Positions 1 through 7,120 of a DNA stretch of 25,523 bases are shown piece after piece. The translations under genes and the position numbers were made by a program. The stretch comes from Anoxybacillus sp050480245 (GTDB lineage Bacteria > Bacillota > Bacilli > Bacillales > Anoxybacillaceae). The stretch is from assembly GCA_050480245.1 (NCBI GenBank), contig JBCNEQ010000043.1; one strand, given 5' to 3'. The notes beneath the pieces are model-generated. The model searched no databases and was not told the origin of the DNA. It was given only the letters and a program-made list of their open reading frames with translations. Each line of letters opens with the position of its first letter. Within the stretch, counting starts at the first letter, position 1.

Positions 1-14
1 TCACCTCCTCCTAC
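1..14 (-). promoter_or_regulatory. Ribosome binding site of a minus-strand gene beyond the left edge
   Basis: Read on the minus strand these bases are GTAGGAGGAGGTGA, a strong Shine-Dalgarno sequence running off the left edge. This suggests a minus-strand gene whose start codon lies just outside the window, divergent from everything up to 7 kb. The start itself is not visible. Confidence 0.35.
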
Positions 15-76
15 TCGATTATTAGAACTGTAGATGAGCAAAATCACTAACATAAATTTACATCGAAACAAAAAAG

Positions 77-146
77 GAGACATGAACCCGATTCCTTGGT
101 TAGAATAGATGTGCTACCAAACCATTTACAAGGAGGTTCATGTCTC
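77..146 (+). repeat. Inverted repeat in front of the transposase start
   Basis: GAGACATGAACC at 77-88 is repeated as its perfect reverse complement GGTTCATGTCTC at 135-146, immediately before the ATG at 147. The transposase Shine-Dalgarno (AAGGAGG, 130-136) borders and slightly overlaps the right arm. In other insertion sequences (IS10, IS50) such hairpins fold in read-through transcripts and hide the transposase ribosome binding site; a similar role here is inference. Confidence 0.6.
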
Positions 147-653
147 ATGAATAGATTAGCACATCATCAAGGAATTCACAAGTTTTTCACGATGTTGGGG
201 TTGGCCCTTTATTTTTCAAAACCTGTTATGAAGCATCTCGTTCATATCGTGGATGCGATGATCACGAAGGGCTTTTCGGGAACATTGACCGATCTTCATC
301 ATGGGAGCTTTCATCCGAACCACCGCACGACACTCAGCCATTTTTTCACGAAAAGTCCGTGGGAGGAAGAGGCGCTGCTTCATAAACTCCAGCAGACGAA
401 CCGGATTCTCTATCCGAACGGCGTTGCCGTCCAAGCGAAGCAGTTGGCCCGCTCCATCGAACCGAGTGACACTCACCTCGTCACGGTGGGGGAAGAGCAT
501 TATCGCGTCTATCGTTACGAAGGAGCGCTCAACGGTCTCGACCATGCGGTGGTGCTGCTCGCAAGAAAAGGAGCAGGAAAATTTTCATTTTATTTCCGAG
601 GGAAGCGCAAAAAAAGACAAAGTTTTCCCTTCTTGTCGAATAAGAAAGAATGA
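147..653 (+). pseudogene. IS701/IS4-like transposase remnant with internal deletion
   Basis: The reading frame opens at 147 behind AAGGAGG. Its first ~83 residues (MNRLAHHQGIHKFF onward) resemble the N-terminus of the IS701/IS4-like transposases common in Geobacillus and Anoxybacillus. At about nucleotide 396 the sequence jumps to a segment starting NRILYPNGVAVQ that belongs much further along such proteins, so the central part with the first DDE catalytic aspartates is missing. Similarity ends again near nucleotide 564, after AVVLLA; the last ~30 codons are basic, low complexity and probably host sequence read through. At ~168 codons versus roughly 400 for an intact enzyme it cannot be active. 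The family was recognised from memory, not by search. I could not define the terminal inverted repeats, so the IS boundaries are open. Confidence 0.75.
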
Positions 654-661
654 AGTAGAAT
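633..661 (+). promoter_or_regulatory. Candidate sigma-A promoter for the 31-codon gene
   Basis: TTGTCG (633-638), a 17-base spacer and TAGAAT (656-661) give a reasonable sigma-A promoter 40 bases before the small gene at 701. It overlaps the nonsense tail of the transposase remnant, which agrees with that tail being host DNA. Confidence 0.35.
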
Positions 662-700
662 GTATATTTGTGAACAATATGAACTGCGGAGAGAGAAGCG

Positions 701-796
701 ATGAGCAAAAAAATTTTATACTTATTTTTTGTTTTAATTGGGGCTACAGTCGTCATTTTTGCTAATATGAAGCATAACATTTATACGTCCATGTAA
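701..796 (+). CDS. Small single-span membrane peptide (31 aa)
   Basis: Begins MSKKILYLFFVLIGATV and ends with a short hydrophilic tail. The pattern is two lysines followed by about 18 hydrophobic residues, typical of a one-pass inner-membrane peptide with its N-terminus in the cytoplasm. A GGAG ribosome binding site (688-691) lies nine bases before the ATG, and a plausible promoter precedes it. I do not recognise a family. It sits between the dead IS and the sigma-K-type promoter of cotD, so a sporulation link is possible but unproven. It could also be a chance frame, since it is short; the good ribosome binding site and regular hydrophobic pattern argue for a real gene. Confidence 0.45.
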   Translation: MSKKILYLFFVLIGATVVIFANMKHNIYTSM

Positions 797-816
797 AATT
801 AGGTATTTCCATTAGT

Positions 817-844
817 ACATGTATACCCCTTTGCACATACGCTA
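817..844 (+). promoter_or_regulatory. Sigma-K-type promoter of cotD
   Basis: AC at 817-818, 17 bases, then CATACGCTA (836-844) matches the sigma-K pattern AC-N16/17-CATAnnnTA. This predicts late mother-cell expression, as known for cotD in B. subtilis. Confidence 0.65.
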
Positions 845-882
845 GAAGTGTAACAAACTTTAATACGAAAGGGGTATGAAAT

Positions 883-1116
883 ATGCATTGTCGTCCAAAT
901 ATGATGCCGCCAATCGTTCACCCAACAAAATGTTGTACACAGCATCAAATGCAAACAACGATTGTGCCGCACATTCATCCATCACATACGACGTATGTGA
1001 ATCATCATTTATTCCAGCATCAACATTATTTTCCTCATACGCAATCAGTAGTCAACAAGGTATCGCATCAACATGTTGTTTGTCCAGGTCCGGGACCGTT
1101 CCCACGACCATTTTAA
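883..1116 (+). CDS. cotD: Inner spore coat protein CotD
   Basis: A 77-residue protein rich in His, Pro, Gln and Cys. The start MHCRPNMMPPIVHPT, the VPHIHPSHTT block and the HYFPHT block are hallmarks of CotD, a component of the inner spore coat deposited in the mother cell. Length is close to the B. subtilis protein (about 75 residues). The ATG at 883 follows AAAGGGG with good spacing. An upstream in-frame extension seen in another frame is not used. Expression is predicted from the sigma-K-type promoter just upstream, and a strong terminator overlaps its stop codon region, so it is monocistronic. CotD lies next to gpsB and rnpB, as in B. subtilis. Confidence 0.92.
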   Translation: MHCRPNMMPPIVHPTKCCTQHQMQTTIVPHIHPSHTTYVNHHLFQHQHYFPHTQSVVNKVSHQHVVCPGPGPFPRPF

Positions 1117-1143
1117 CCGAAGGCGATTCGCCTTCGGTTTTTT
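1115..1143 (+). terminator. Rho-independent terminator of cotD
   Basis: Stem AACCGAAGGCG (1115-1125) pairs with CGCCTTCGGTT (1129-1139) around a 3-base loop, followed by T(6). The stem starts within the cotD stop codon. Confidence 0.9.
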
Positions 1144-1240
1144 GTCGAAAAAAAGACGAAGTTTGTGAAAATGAAAAATTGACAAAGACTGCTTTTTTTG
1201 AAAGAATAGGTGTAGACATGGATAATTGAGGTGAGCAAAC

Positions 1241-1537
1241 GTGCTTTCAGATCGTATCAACTTAACAGCAAAAGACATTCTCGAAAAAGAGTTTAAAATA
1301 AGCATGCGCGGATATAATCAAGATGAAGTTGATCGCTTTCTTGATTTAATTATTAAAGACTATGAAACATTTCATCAAATCATTGAACAATTACAACAAG
1401 AAAATACTCGTTTAAAAAGCCAATTGCAGGAGGCACAAAAACGTCAGCCATCTCAAACAGGGACGACGAATTTTGATATTTTACAGCGTCTTTCCAATTT
1501 GGAAAAACATGTTTTTGGAAGCAAACTTTACGAATAA
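1241..1537 (+). CDS. gpsB: Cell division/elongation adaptor GpsB
   Basis: GpsB is a cytoplasmic coiled-coil adaptor that shuttles the cell-wall synthase PBP1 between the side wall and the division site. The 98-residue sequence has the DivIVA-like N-terminal membrane/partner-binding domain (LTAKDILEKEFK, then RGYNQDEVDRFLD), a coiled coil at about residues 35-70, and the conserved C-terminal trimerisation segment NFDILQRLSNLEKHVFG ending in SKLYE. Length equals the B. subtilis protein. The start is a GTG at 1241 preceded by GAGGTG; the usual N-terminus (MLSDRINL) supports this choice. A TTGACA box at 1179-1184 may be its promoter, but the -10 is poor. It precedes rnpB. Confidence 0.95.
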   Translation: MLSDRINLTAKDILEKEFKISMRGYNQDEVDRFLDLIIKDYETFHQIIEQLQQENTRLKSQLQEAQKRQPSQTGTTNFDILQRLSNLEKHVFGSKLYE

Positions 1538-1554
1538 ATATCCTAATTTTTCTA

Positions 1555-1583
1555 TTGATTTGGCTTATCGTTTCGGATATACT
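1555..1583 (+). promoter_or_regulatory. Sigma-A promoter of rnpB
   Basis: TTGATT (1555-1560), 17 bases, TATACT (1578-1583). Transcription would start near 1590, just before the closing stem of RNase P RNA. Confidence 0.8.
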
Positions 1584-1596
1584 ATCATATGCTTAC

Positions 1597-2005
1597 ATGA
1601 ATCATGTTCGGGTAATCGCTGCGATGCATAGGCATCGTAGAGGAAAGTCCATGCTCGCACGGTGCTGAGATGCCCGTAGTGTTCGTGCCTAGCGAATTCA
1701 TAAGCTAGGGCAGTCTGGCGATCCGCTGGGCTGACGGCAGGGAAAGAGCCTACGTCCGCGATGGATATGGCTCGATTACCTTTAAAGTGCCACAGTGACG
1801 TAGTCTTGCTGGAAACGGCAAGAGTGGAACGCGGTAAACCCCACGAGCGAGAAACCCAAATTGATGGTAGGGGCACCTTCTCGAAGGAAATGAACGGAGA
1901 GAAGGACAGGCGTACGCCTGTAGATAGATGATTACCACCGAAGTACGAGGCGGAAGCCGTTTGCAGTACGACGGAACAGAACATGGCTTACAGAACATGA
2001 TTCAT
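1597..2005 (+). ncRNA. rnpB: RNase P RNA, Bacillus (B) type
   Basis: This is the catalytic RNA of ribonuclease P, which removes 5' leaders from precursor tRNAs. Conserved blocks are visible in order: GTAATCGCTGC and GAGGAAAGTCCATGCTCGCA near the 5' end, the P4-region segments, the long run around GTGGAACGCGGTAAACCCC, the GAGAAGGACAG block, and GTTTGCAGTACGACGGAACA with ACATGGCTTACAGAA near the 3' end. The closing stem is ATGAATCATGTTC (1597-1609) with its exact complement at 1993-2005. Total length of about 409 bases is normal for the type. Long antisense open frames across it are chance frames. It has its own promoter and terminator. Confidence 0.97.
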
Positions 2006-2010
2006 GGCAT

Positions 2011-2049
2011 AACTCTCCTGCACATATCGTCAGGGGAGTTTTTGTTTTT
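2011..2049 (+). terminator. Terminator of rnpB
   Basis: AACTCTCCTG (2011-2020) pairs with CAGGGGAGTT (2031-2040), one G-U pair, 10-base loop, followed by a T-rich tail. Confidence 0.85.
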
Positions 2050-2073
2050 GGGAATATGAGGGGAGAGTTTGTT

Positions 2074-2316
2074 GTGAACAAAAAATTGACATCTTTGTTT
2101 GGGGCAGATACATTTTTATACATTTCTCATGCCATTATTCAAGAAGCAGCCGAAGGAGTTATTGTGACGGATAGTGAAGGGCGTATTTTATTAACGAATC
2201 CAGCTTTTGAAACGGTAACAGGTTATACGCAAGAAGAAGTGCTCGGAAAAAAGCCGAATATTCTTCGCTCTGGTTTACATGATCGCAAGTTATTCGAGAA
2301 TGGGATAGATATATGA
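2074..2316 (+). pseudogene. Truncated PAS-domain signalling gene
   Basis: An 80-codon frame starting at GTG 2074 behind AGGGGAGAG. Residues 30-75 are the first part of a PAS domain: AAEGVIVTDSEGRILLTNPAF, then VTGYTQEEVLGKKPNIL and SGLHDRKLFE. In intact relatives this opens a long protein with PAS followed by GGDEF and/or EAL domains (cyclic-di-GMP turnover). Here the frame stops after HDRKLFENGIDI, in the middle of the PAS fold, and the methyltransferase gene begins within 20 bases. This looks like the 5' end of a larger gene whose remainder was deleted. A functional short PAS protein is unlikely because the C-terminal strands are missing. Confidence 0.7.
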
Positions 2317-2333
2317 ATGAAAGGTGAATGGAT

Positions 2334-3485
2334 ATGGGACAGATAACATTAATTGCCACTGCAGCGATGGGGCTTGAATCGATCGTTGCAGACGAAGTGC
2401 GCGCGCTCGGTTATGATTGTCAAGTGGAAAATGGGAAAGTGACGTTTGTTGCGGATGAGCGCGCGATTTGTCGCGCGAATTTATGGCTTCGAACAGCCGA
2501 TCGTGTAAAAATTAAAGTAGGTGAATTTTCAGCAACAACGTTCGATGAGTTGTTCGAACAAACAAAAGCGCTTCCATGGGCGCAGTTTTTACCGATCGAT
2601 GCCCAGTTTCCTGTTGTCGGGAAATCGGTCAAATCTAAATTGTTTAGCGTATCCGATTGTCAAGCCATCGTAAAAAAAGCGATTGTTGAAAATTTGAAGC
2701 AACATTATGGCGTTTCATGGTTCGAGGAAACAGGTGCACAATTTCGTATTGAAGTCGCTTTGCATAAAGATATTGCTACATTAACAATCGATACGAGCGG
2801 TGCTGGGTTGCATAAAAGGGGCTATCGCGTCAAACAAGGAGAAGCGCCATTAAAAGAAACGTTAGCAGCAGCGCTCGTTCAGTTGACCAATTGGACACCA
2901 GATCGTCCATTTGTTGATCCGTTTTGTGGATCGGGAACGATTGCGATTGAAGCCGCGTTGATCGGCCAAAATATCGCTCCGGGATTTAACCGTGATTTCG
3001 TATCTGAACAATGGCATTGGATTTCTGCTCGTTTATGGGATGAAGCAAGGGAAGAGGCGGAAGATTTAGCGCGTTATGATCAACCTTTGCATATTGTTGG
3101 ATTTGATATCGATCATCGCATGGTTGACATCGCGAAAACAAATGCGCAAGAAGCGGGATTAGCTGATTTAATTACGTTTAAACAAATGCAGGTGAAAGAT
3201 TTCCGAACGAAAGACGAGTATGGTGTCATCGTCGGGAACCCTCCTTATAGTGAGCGGTTAGGGGAGAAAGAAGAAGTGGAACAGCTGTATCGAGAGATGG
3301 GAAAAACATTTGCAGCTTTAGATACGTGGTCGATTTATATTTTAACATCCCATCGTCAATTTGAGCAGTTGTACGGAAAACAAGCAACGAAGCGTCGCAA
3401 ATTGTTTAACGGTTTCATTGAAACGCAATATTATCAATTTTGGGGACCTCGTCCGCCACGTTCATATGACAAGCTGTCTCATTGA
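2334..3485 (+). CDS. rlmL: THUMP-domain RNA methyltransferase (YpsC/RlmL type)
   Basis: Predicted SAM-dependent guanine-N2 methyltransferase acting on 23S rRNA, homologous to YpsC and to the RlmL half of E. coli RlmKL; the exact target base is inferred from the family. In numbering from an ATG at 2328, residues ~45-155 form the THUMP RNA-binding domain. The Rossmann methyltransferase domain follows, with motif I DPFCGSGT at 197-204, an acidic turn GFD at 258-260 and the catalytic NPPY at 304-307. Two in-frame ATGs compete. The AAAGGTG ribosome binding site at 2320-2326 is one base from 2328 but seven from 2334, so I place the start at 2334 (383 aa). It follows the PAS remnant and ends inside its own terminator. 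Confidence 0.9.
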   Translation: MGQITLIATAAMGLESIVADEVRALGYDCQVENGKVTFVADERAICRANLWLRTADRVKIKVGEFSATTFDELFEQTKALPWAQFLPIDAQFPVVGKSVKSKLFSVSDCQAIVKKAIVENLKQHYGVSWFEETGAQFRIEVALHKDIATLTIDTSGAGLHKRGYRVKQGEAPLKETLAAALVQLTNWTPDRPFVDPFCGSGTIAIEAALIGQNIAPGFNRDFVSEQWHWISARLWDEAREEAEDLARYDQPLHIVGFDIDHRMVDIAKTNAQEAGLADLITFKQMQVKDFRTKDEYGVIVGNPPYSERLGEKEEVEQLYREMGKTFAALDTWSIYILTSHRQFEQLYGKQATKRRKLFNGFIETQYYQFWGPRPPRSYDKLSH

Positions 3486-3495
3486 CAGCTTTTTC
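3471..3495 (+). terminator. Terminator overlapping the 3' end of rlmL
   Basis: AAGCTGTC (3471-3478) pairs with GACAGCTT (3484-3491) and is followed by T(5). The last five sense codons and the stop of rlmL lie inside the hairpin. Confidence 0.8.
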
Positions 3496-3507
3496 TTTTC
3501 AACTTCA

Positions 3508-3536
3508 TTGACATCTTTCTTTTTTTGGTCAATAAT
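3508..3536 (+). promoter_or_regulatory. Sigma-A promoter of the helicase gene
   Basis: TTGACA (3508-3513), 17 bases, AATAAT (3531-3536), located between the rlmL terminator and the helicase start at 3582. Confidence 0.65.
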
Positions 3537-3581
3537 TAATGTTTGTGTACTTCGTTAAAATTAATGGAGGAGCTAAAAAGT

Positions 3582-5510
3582 ATGAACAAATATCCGTTTG
3601 TATTAAATAAAAATGAGAATTTTTTTGATAAACTTAACGAATGGATCGGTGATGTATTTTACGATATTTTACCTGAAGCAGGTTTTGAATTGCGAGATGA
3701 ACAAATTTTTATGGCATTTCAACTTGAGCGGGCATTTAGAGAGAAAAAAGTGATGTTTGCTGAAGCGGGTGTCGGAACAGGAAAAACGATTGTATATTTG
3801 CTTTATGCCATTTGTTATGCACGTTATATCGGAAAACCAGCCATTATTGCCTGTGCAGATGAAACGTTAATTGAACAGCTTGTAAAAAAAGAAGGAGATA
3901 TTGCGAAAATTTCGCGCGTTTTAAACATAAACATTGATGTTCGTTTAGCGAAATCACCAGATCAATATTTATGTTTGAACAAACTCGATGATGTGTTAAT
4001 GACAGAAGAAGAGGAGCTATACGAGCAAATTTTTGACGAATTGCCTTTATTTGTTCATGATCATTCACCTCTTCAAATGTTTTATCATTACGGTGATCGG
4101 AAAGATTATGCACATTTAAGTGATGAACAATGGGCAAAAATTGCTTGGGACCCGTTTCAAGACTGTTTAGCGTGCGAAAAACGTCATCGTTGTGGTCAAA
4201 CGTTATCGCGCGATTATTATCGAAAAGCGAGAGATTTAATTATTTGTTCTCACGATTTTTATATGGAACATATTTGGACGTACGAAGCACGAAAACGTGA
4301 AGGTCAGCTACCGCTTTTACCTGAAGCAAGCTGTGTCGTTTTTGACGAAGGACATTTATTAGAATTTGCTGCCCAAAAAGCGTTAACGTATCGTATGAAA
4401 GAAACGACATTAGAAACGTTGCTTTCCCGTTTATTAGAAAATGATATTCGTGAACAATTAGCTTATTTAATTGAAGATACATTAGAATTAAGTGTACGCT
4501 TTTTTGATGAATTGATGAATCATGCGAAAGTTGTACCAGGATCTAATCGTCAAGAATTAACGTTTACTCCGTCCCTTTTACAACTAGCGCAAACATTGCG
4601 GACGAAGGTTGAACAAATTGGTGATGAACTTGTATTTGAAAGTGAAACGTATACAATTGACCACTATCAATTAAAAGTTGTTGATGAGTATTTAGATCAA
4701 ATTCATCATTCATTATATTTATTTATTCATAATCGGGACGCAATCACGTGGCTTGAATCGTCGCTCGATGGCAATACGCTTGTCATTATGCCGAGAACGG
4801 TACAAGAAGTGTTACGCGAAAAAGTATTTTCTAAGCGCATCCCATTCATCTTTTCTTCCGCCACATTATCAAACGAAAAATCGTTTGATTATATGGCAAA
4901 AAGCCTTGGAATTGATGAATATTTATCATTTCATGTCGATTCACCGTTTGATTACGACAAACAAATGACGATTTACATGCCAATGTTTGAAAACGATGAG
5001 CGTATATTTGAGGAAAAATATGCATATGCCATGCAAAAAATACGCGAAACGAATGGGCGTGCTCTTGTGTTATTCCCGACACGCGAACAATTGAATGAAT
5101 TTAAAGCTCGTGCACAACAAGAAGAAGGACTCACTTTTTTATTTGAAGGCGATCAAGAAATTAGCGAACTCGTTTCGCGCTTTCAAAACGAAGAGGAAAC
5201 GATTTTATGTGCCCAACATTTATGGGAAGGATTAGACATTCCAGGTCCATCGCTAAGTAACGTCATCATTTGGGCGCTTCCTTATCCACCGAATGATCCT
5301 GTTTTTCAGGCGAAGCGAAAACAAACGGACAATCCGTTTTGGGAAGTCGATGTTCCATACATGATTTTACGATTACGTCAAGGGGTGGGACGTTTAATTC
5401 GTCAACGTGATGATCGTGGAATCGTATGTATTTTTGTAACAAATGATGAGCCAATTCAAGTGATTGAAACGATTAAACGTGTATTGCCAACAGATGTACG
5501 GCAAAAATAG
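3582..5510 (+). CDS. ypvA: DinG/XPD-family ATP-dependent DNA helicase (YpvA-like)
   Basis: Superfamily 2 helicase of the XPD/DinG group, expected to unwind DNA 5' to 3' during repair or replication-conflict resolution. From Met at 3582 (642 aa): Walker A AGVGTGKT at 62-69, four cysteines that can hold an Fe-S cluster at about 131, 195, 198 and 204 (the last three in DCLACEKRHRCG), Walker B/motif II DEGH at 255-258, then SSATLS, LFPTRE, LWEGLDIPG and the arginine-finger motif QGVGRLIRQ near the C-terminus. It lacks the N-terminal exonuclease domain found in Gram-positive DinG, matching YpvA. GGAGGAG at 3567-3573 supports the start at 3582 over the longer frame from 3543. It is followed by ypwA, as in B. 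subtilis. Confidence 0.9.
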   Translation: MNKYPFVLNKNENFFDKLNEWIGDVFYDILPEAGFELRDEQIFMAFQLERAFREKKVMFAEAGVGTGKTIVYLLYAICYARYIGKPAIIACADETLIEQLVKKEGDIAKISRVLNINIDVRLAKSPDQYLCLNKLDDVLMTEEEELYEQIFDELPLFVHDHSPLQMFYHYGDRKDYAHLSDEQWAKIAWDPFQDCLACEKRHRCGQTLSRDYYRKARDLIICSHDFYMEHIWTYEARKREGQLPLLPEASCVVFDEGHLLEFAAQKALTYRMKETTLETLLSRLLENDIREQLAYLIEDTLELSVRFFDELMNHAKVVPGSNRQELTFTPSLLQLAQTLRTKVEQIGDELVFESETYTIDHYQLKVVDEYLDQIHHSLYLFIHNRDAITWLESSLDGNTLVIMPRTVQEVLREKVFSKRIPFIFSSATLSNEKSFDYMAKSLGIDEYLSFHVDSPFDYDKQMTIYMPMFENDERIFEEKYAYAMQKIRETNGRALVLFPTREQLNEFKARAQQEEGLTFLFEGDQEISELVSRFQNEEETILCAQHLWEGLDIPGPSLSNVIIWALPYPPNDPVFQAKRKQTDNPFWEVDVPYMILRLRQGVGRLIRQRDDRGIVCIFVTNDEPIQVIETIKRVLPTDVRQK

Positions 5511-5564
5511 AGGAATATTTGTAAGTATTGTAGAATAACAATACAACGGAATGGAGGGAAGAAG

Positions 5565-7079
5565 ATGAATAAAAATATTCAGTCAGTTGAAAGGCAATTT
5601 TTGCAGTACGTCAAAAAAATGATGGCATATAAAGAGGCTATTTCGCTCATGTATTGGGATTTGCGTACAGGGGCGCCGAAGAAAGGGATTGATCAACGCT
5701 CTGAAGTGATCGGTATGTTATCGCAAGACGTATTTCATATGTCAATTTCAGAGCAAATGGCGGCATACATCGCAGAGCTTTCAGCAAAGTCTGTACAAGA
5801 ACAATTATCAGCTGTGACACGGCATACGCTAGCGGAATGTCAAAAAGAATACGAACGCAATAAAAAAATTCCTGCTGATGAATACAAACAATATGTCATT
5901 TTGCAATCAAAAGCAGAAAGTGTATGGGAAGAAGCAAAAGCAAAATCCGATTTTTCACTTTTTGAACCGTACCTAAAACAACTTGTCGACTTTACAAAAC
6001 GATTTGTTACATATTGGGGAACAAATGGGCACCCATATAATACGCTATTAGATTTATATGAACCAGGTGTCACTGTTGATTTGTTAGATGATGTTTTTTC
6101 AAAATTACGCAATCATATTGTTCCGCTCGTTCAACAAATTAGCCAATCACGACACAAGCCGGAAACGAACTTTTTATTTCAGCCGTTTTCGAAAGAAAAA
6201 CAACGGGCGTTTAGTTTAGCTCTTTTAAAAGAGTTGGGCTATGACTTTGACGCTGGACGTCTAGATGAAACGGTTCATCCTTTTGCCATTACGTTAAATG
6301 ATGGCGATGTCCGAATTACAACAAGATATGACGAAAATGATTTTCGAACAGCAGTATTTGGTACGATTCACGAATGCGGACATGCTCTTTATGAACAAAA
6401 TATTTCTAAAGAGCTAGCGGGTACACCACTTTACGATGGCACATCAATGGGCATTCATGAATCACAATCGTTGTTTTATGAAAACTTTATCGCTCGGCAT
6501 TATTCGTTTTGGAAGCGATATTATAGCTTGTTACAACAATATGCTCCGCATTTTGCTGACGTTTCATTAGATGATTTTTATCGGGCGATTAATGAATCAA
6601 AACCGTCTCTGATCCGTATTGAAGCCGATGAATTGACATATCCATTACATATCATTGTCCGATATGAAATAGAAAAAGCGTTATTTGATGGTGCCATCGA
6701 AGTGAAAGATTTGCCATACATTTGGAATGAAAAATATGAGGCGTATTTAGGCGTTCGTCCAGCACGTGATGCAGAAGGCATCCTTCAAGATGTACATTGG
6801 GCTGGGGGAAGTTTTGGGTATTTCCCATCGTATGCGCTTGGATATATGTATGCTGCACAGTTTAAACACGCAATGGAGAAAGAGTTGCCGAACTTTGATG
6901 AGCTGCTTGAAAATGGGGAATTTGTTCGTATTCGTGAATGGCTTACAAAGCATATCCATCAGTTTGGAAAGACGAAAAAACCGCTTGACATTTTATATGA
7001 AGTGACAGGAGAAGGTTTAAATCCAACGCATTTAATTCAGTATTTAGAAGAAAAATATAAACATATTTATCGATTATAA
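5565..7079 (+). CDS. ypwA: Metallocarboxypeptidase, M32 (Taq) family
   Basis: Cytosolic zinc carboxypeptidase that trims residues from peptide C-termini. The 504-residue length and all-helical character fit family M32. The zinc-binding HExxH motif is HECGH at 269-273, with the third ligand supplied by Glu299 in GIHESQSLF; the downstream blocks RIEADELTYPLHI and the DVHWAGGSFGYFP signature are also present. GGAGGGAAG precedes the ATG with good spacing. The gap from the helicase gene is only 54 bases with no terminator, so the two may be co-transcribed. A bidirectional terminator follows. No truncation or missing active-site residue is seen. Confidence 0.95.
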   Translation: MNKNIQSVERQFLQYVKKMMAYKEAISLMYWDLRTGAPKKGIDQRSEVIGMLSQDVFHMSISEQMAAYIAELSAKSVQEQLSAVTRHTLAECQKEYERNKKIPADEYKQYVILQSKAESVWEEAKAKSDFSLFEPYLKQLVDFTKRFVTYWGTNGHPYNTLLDLYEPGVTVDLLDDVFSKLRNHIVPLVQQISQSRHKPETNFLFQPFSKEKQRAFSLALLKELGYDFDAGRLDETVHPFAITLNDGDVRITTRYDENDFRTAVFGTIHECGHALYEQNISKELAGTPLYDGTSMGIHESQSLFYENFIARHYSFWKRYYSLLQQYAPHFADVSLDDFYRAINESKPSLIRIEADELTYPLHIIVRYEIEKALFDGAIEVKDLPYIWNEKYEAYLGVRPARDAEGILQDVHWAGGSFGYFPSYALGYMYAAQFKHAMEKELPNFDELLENGEFVRIREWLTKHIHQFGKTKKPLDILYEVTGEGLNPTHLIQYLEEKYKHIYRL

Positions 7080-7090
7080 AAAACCTATAA

Positions 7091-7120
7091 AAAACCGGGC
7101 AATTTTGCCCGGTTTTTTTT
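7091..7120. terminator. Bidirectional terminator between ypwA and the oxidase operon
   Basis: AAAACCGGGCAA (7091-7102) pairs with TTGCCCGGTTTT (7105-7116). T(8) follows on the plus strand and a U-rich tail on the minus strand, so it can stop ypwA and the convergent oxidase operon. The oxidase stop codon begins at its edge. Confidence 0.85.

Noticed and set aside
301..765. 154-codon plus-strand open frame
   Set aside because: Out of frame with the recognisable transposase segments; basic, serine-rich translation typical of a shadow frame.
1179..1208. Sigma-A promoter of gpsB
   Set aside because: TTGACA is exact, but the best -10 at 17-18 bases (AAGAAT/AGAATA) is too poor to list as a feature.
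1565..1984. 139-codon minus-strand open frame
   Set aside because: It lies wholly antisense to RNase P RNA, whose conserved blocks and closing stem explain the sequence.
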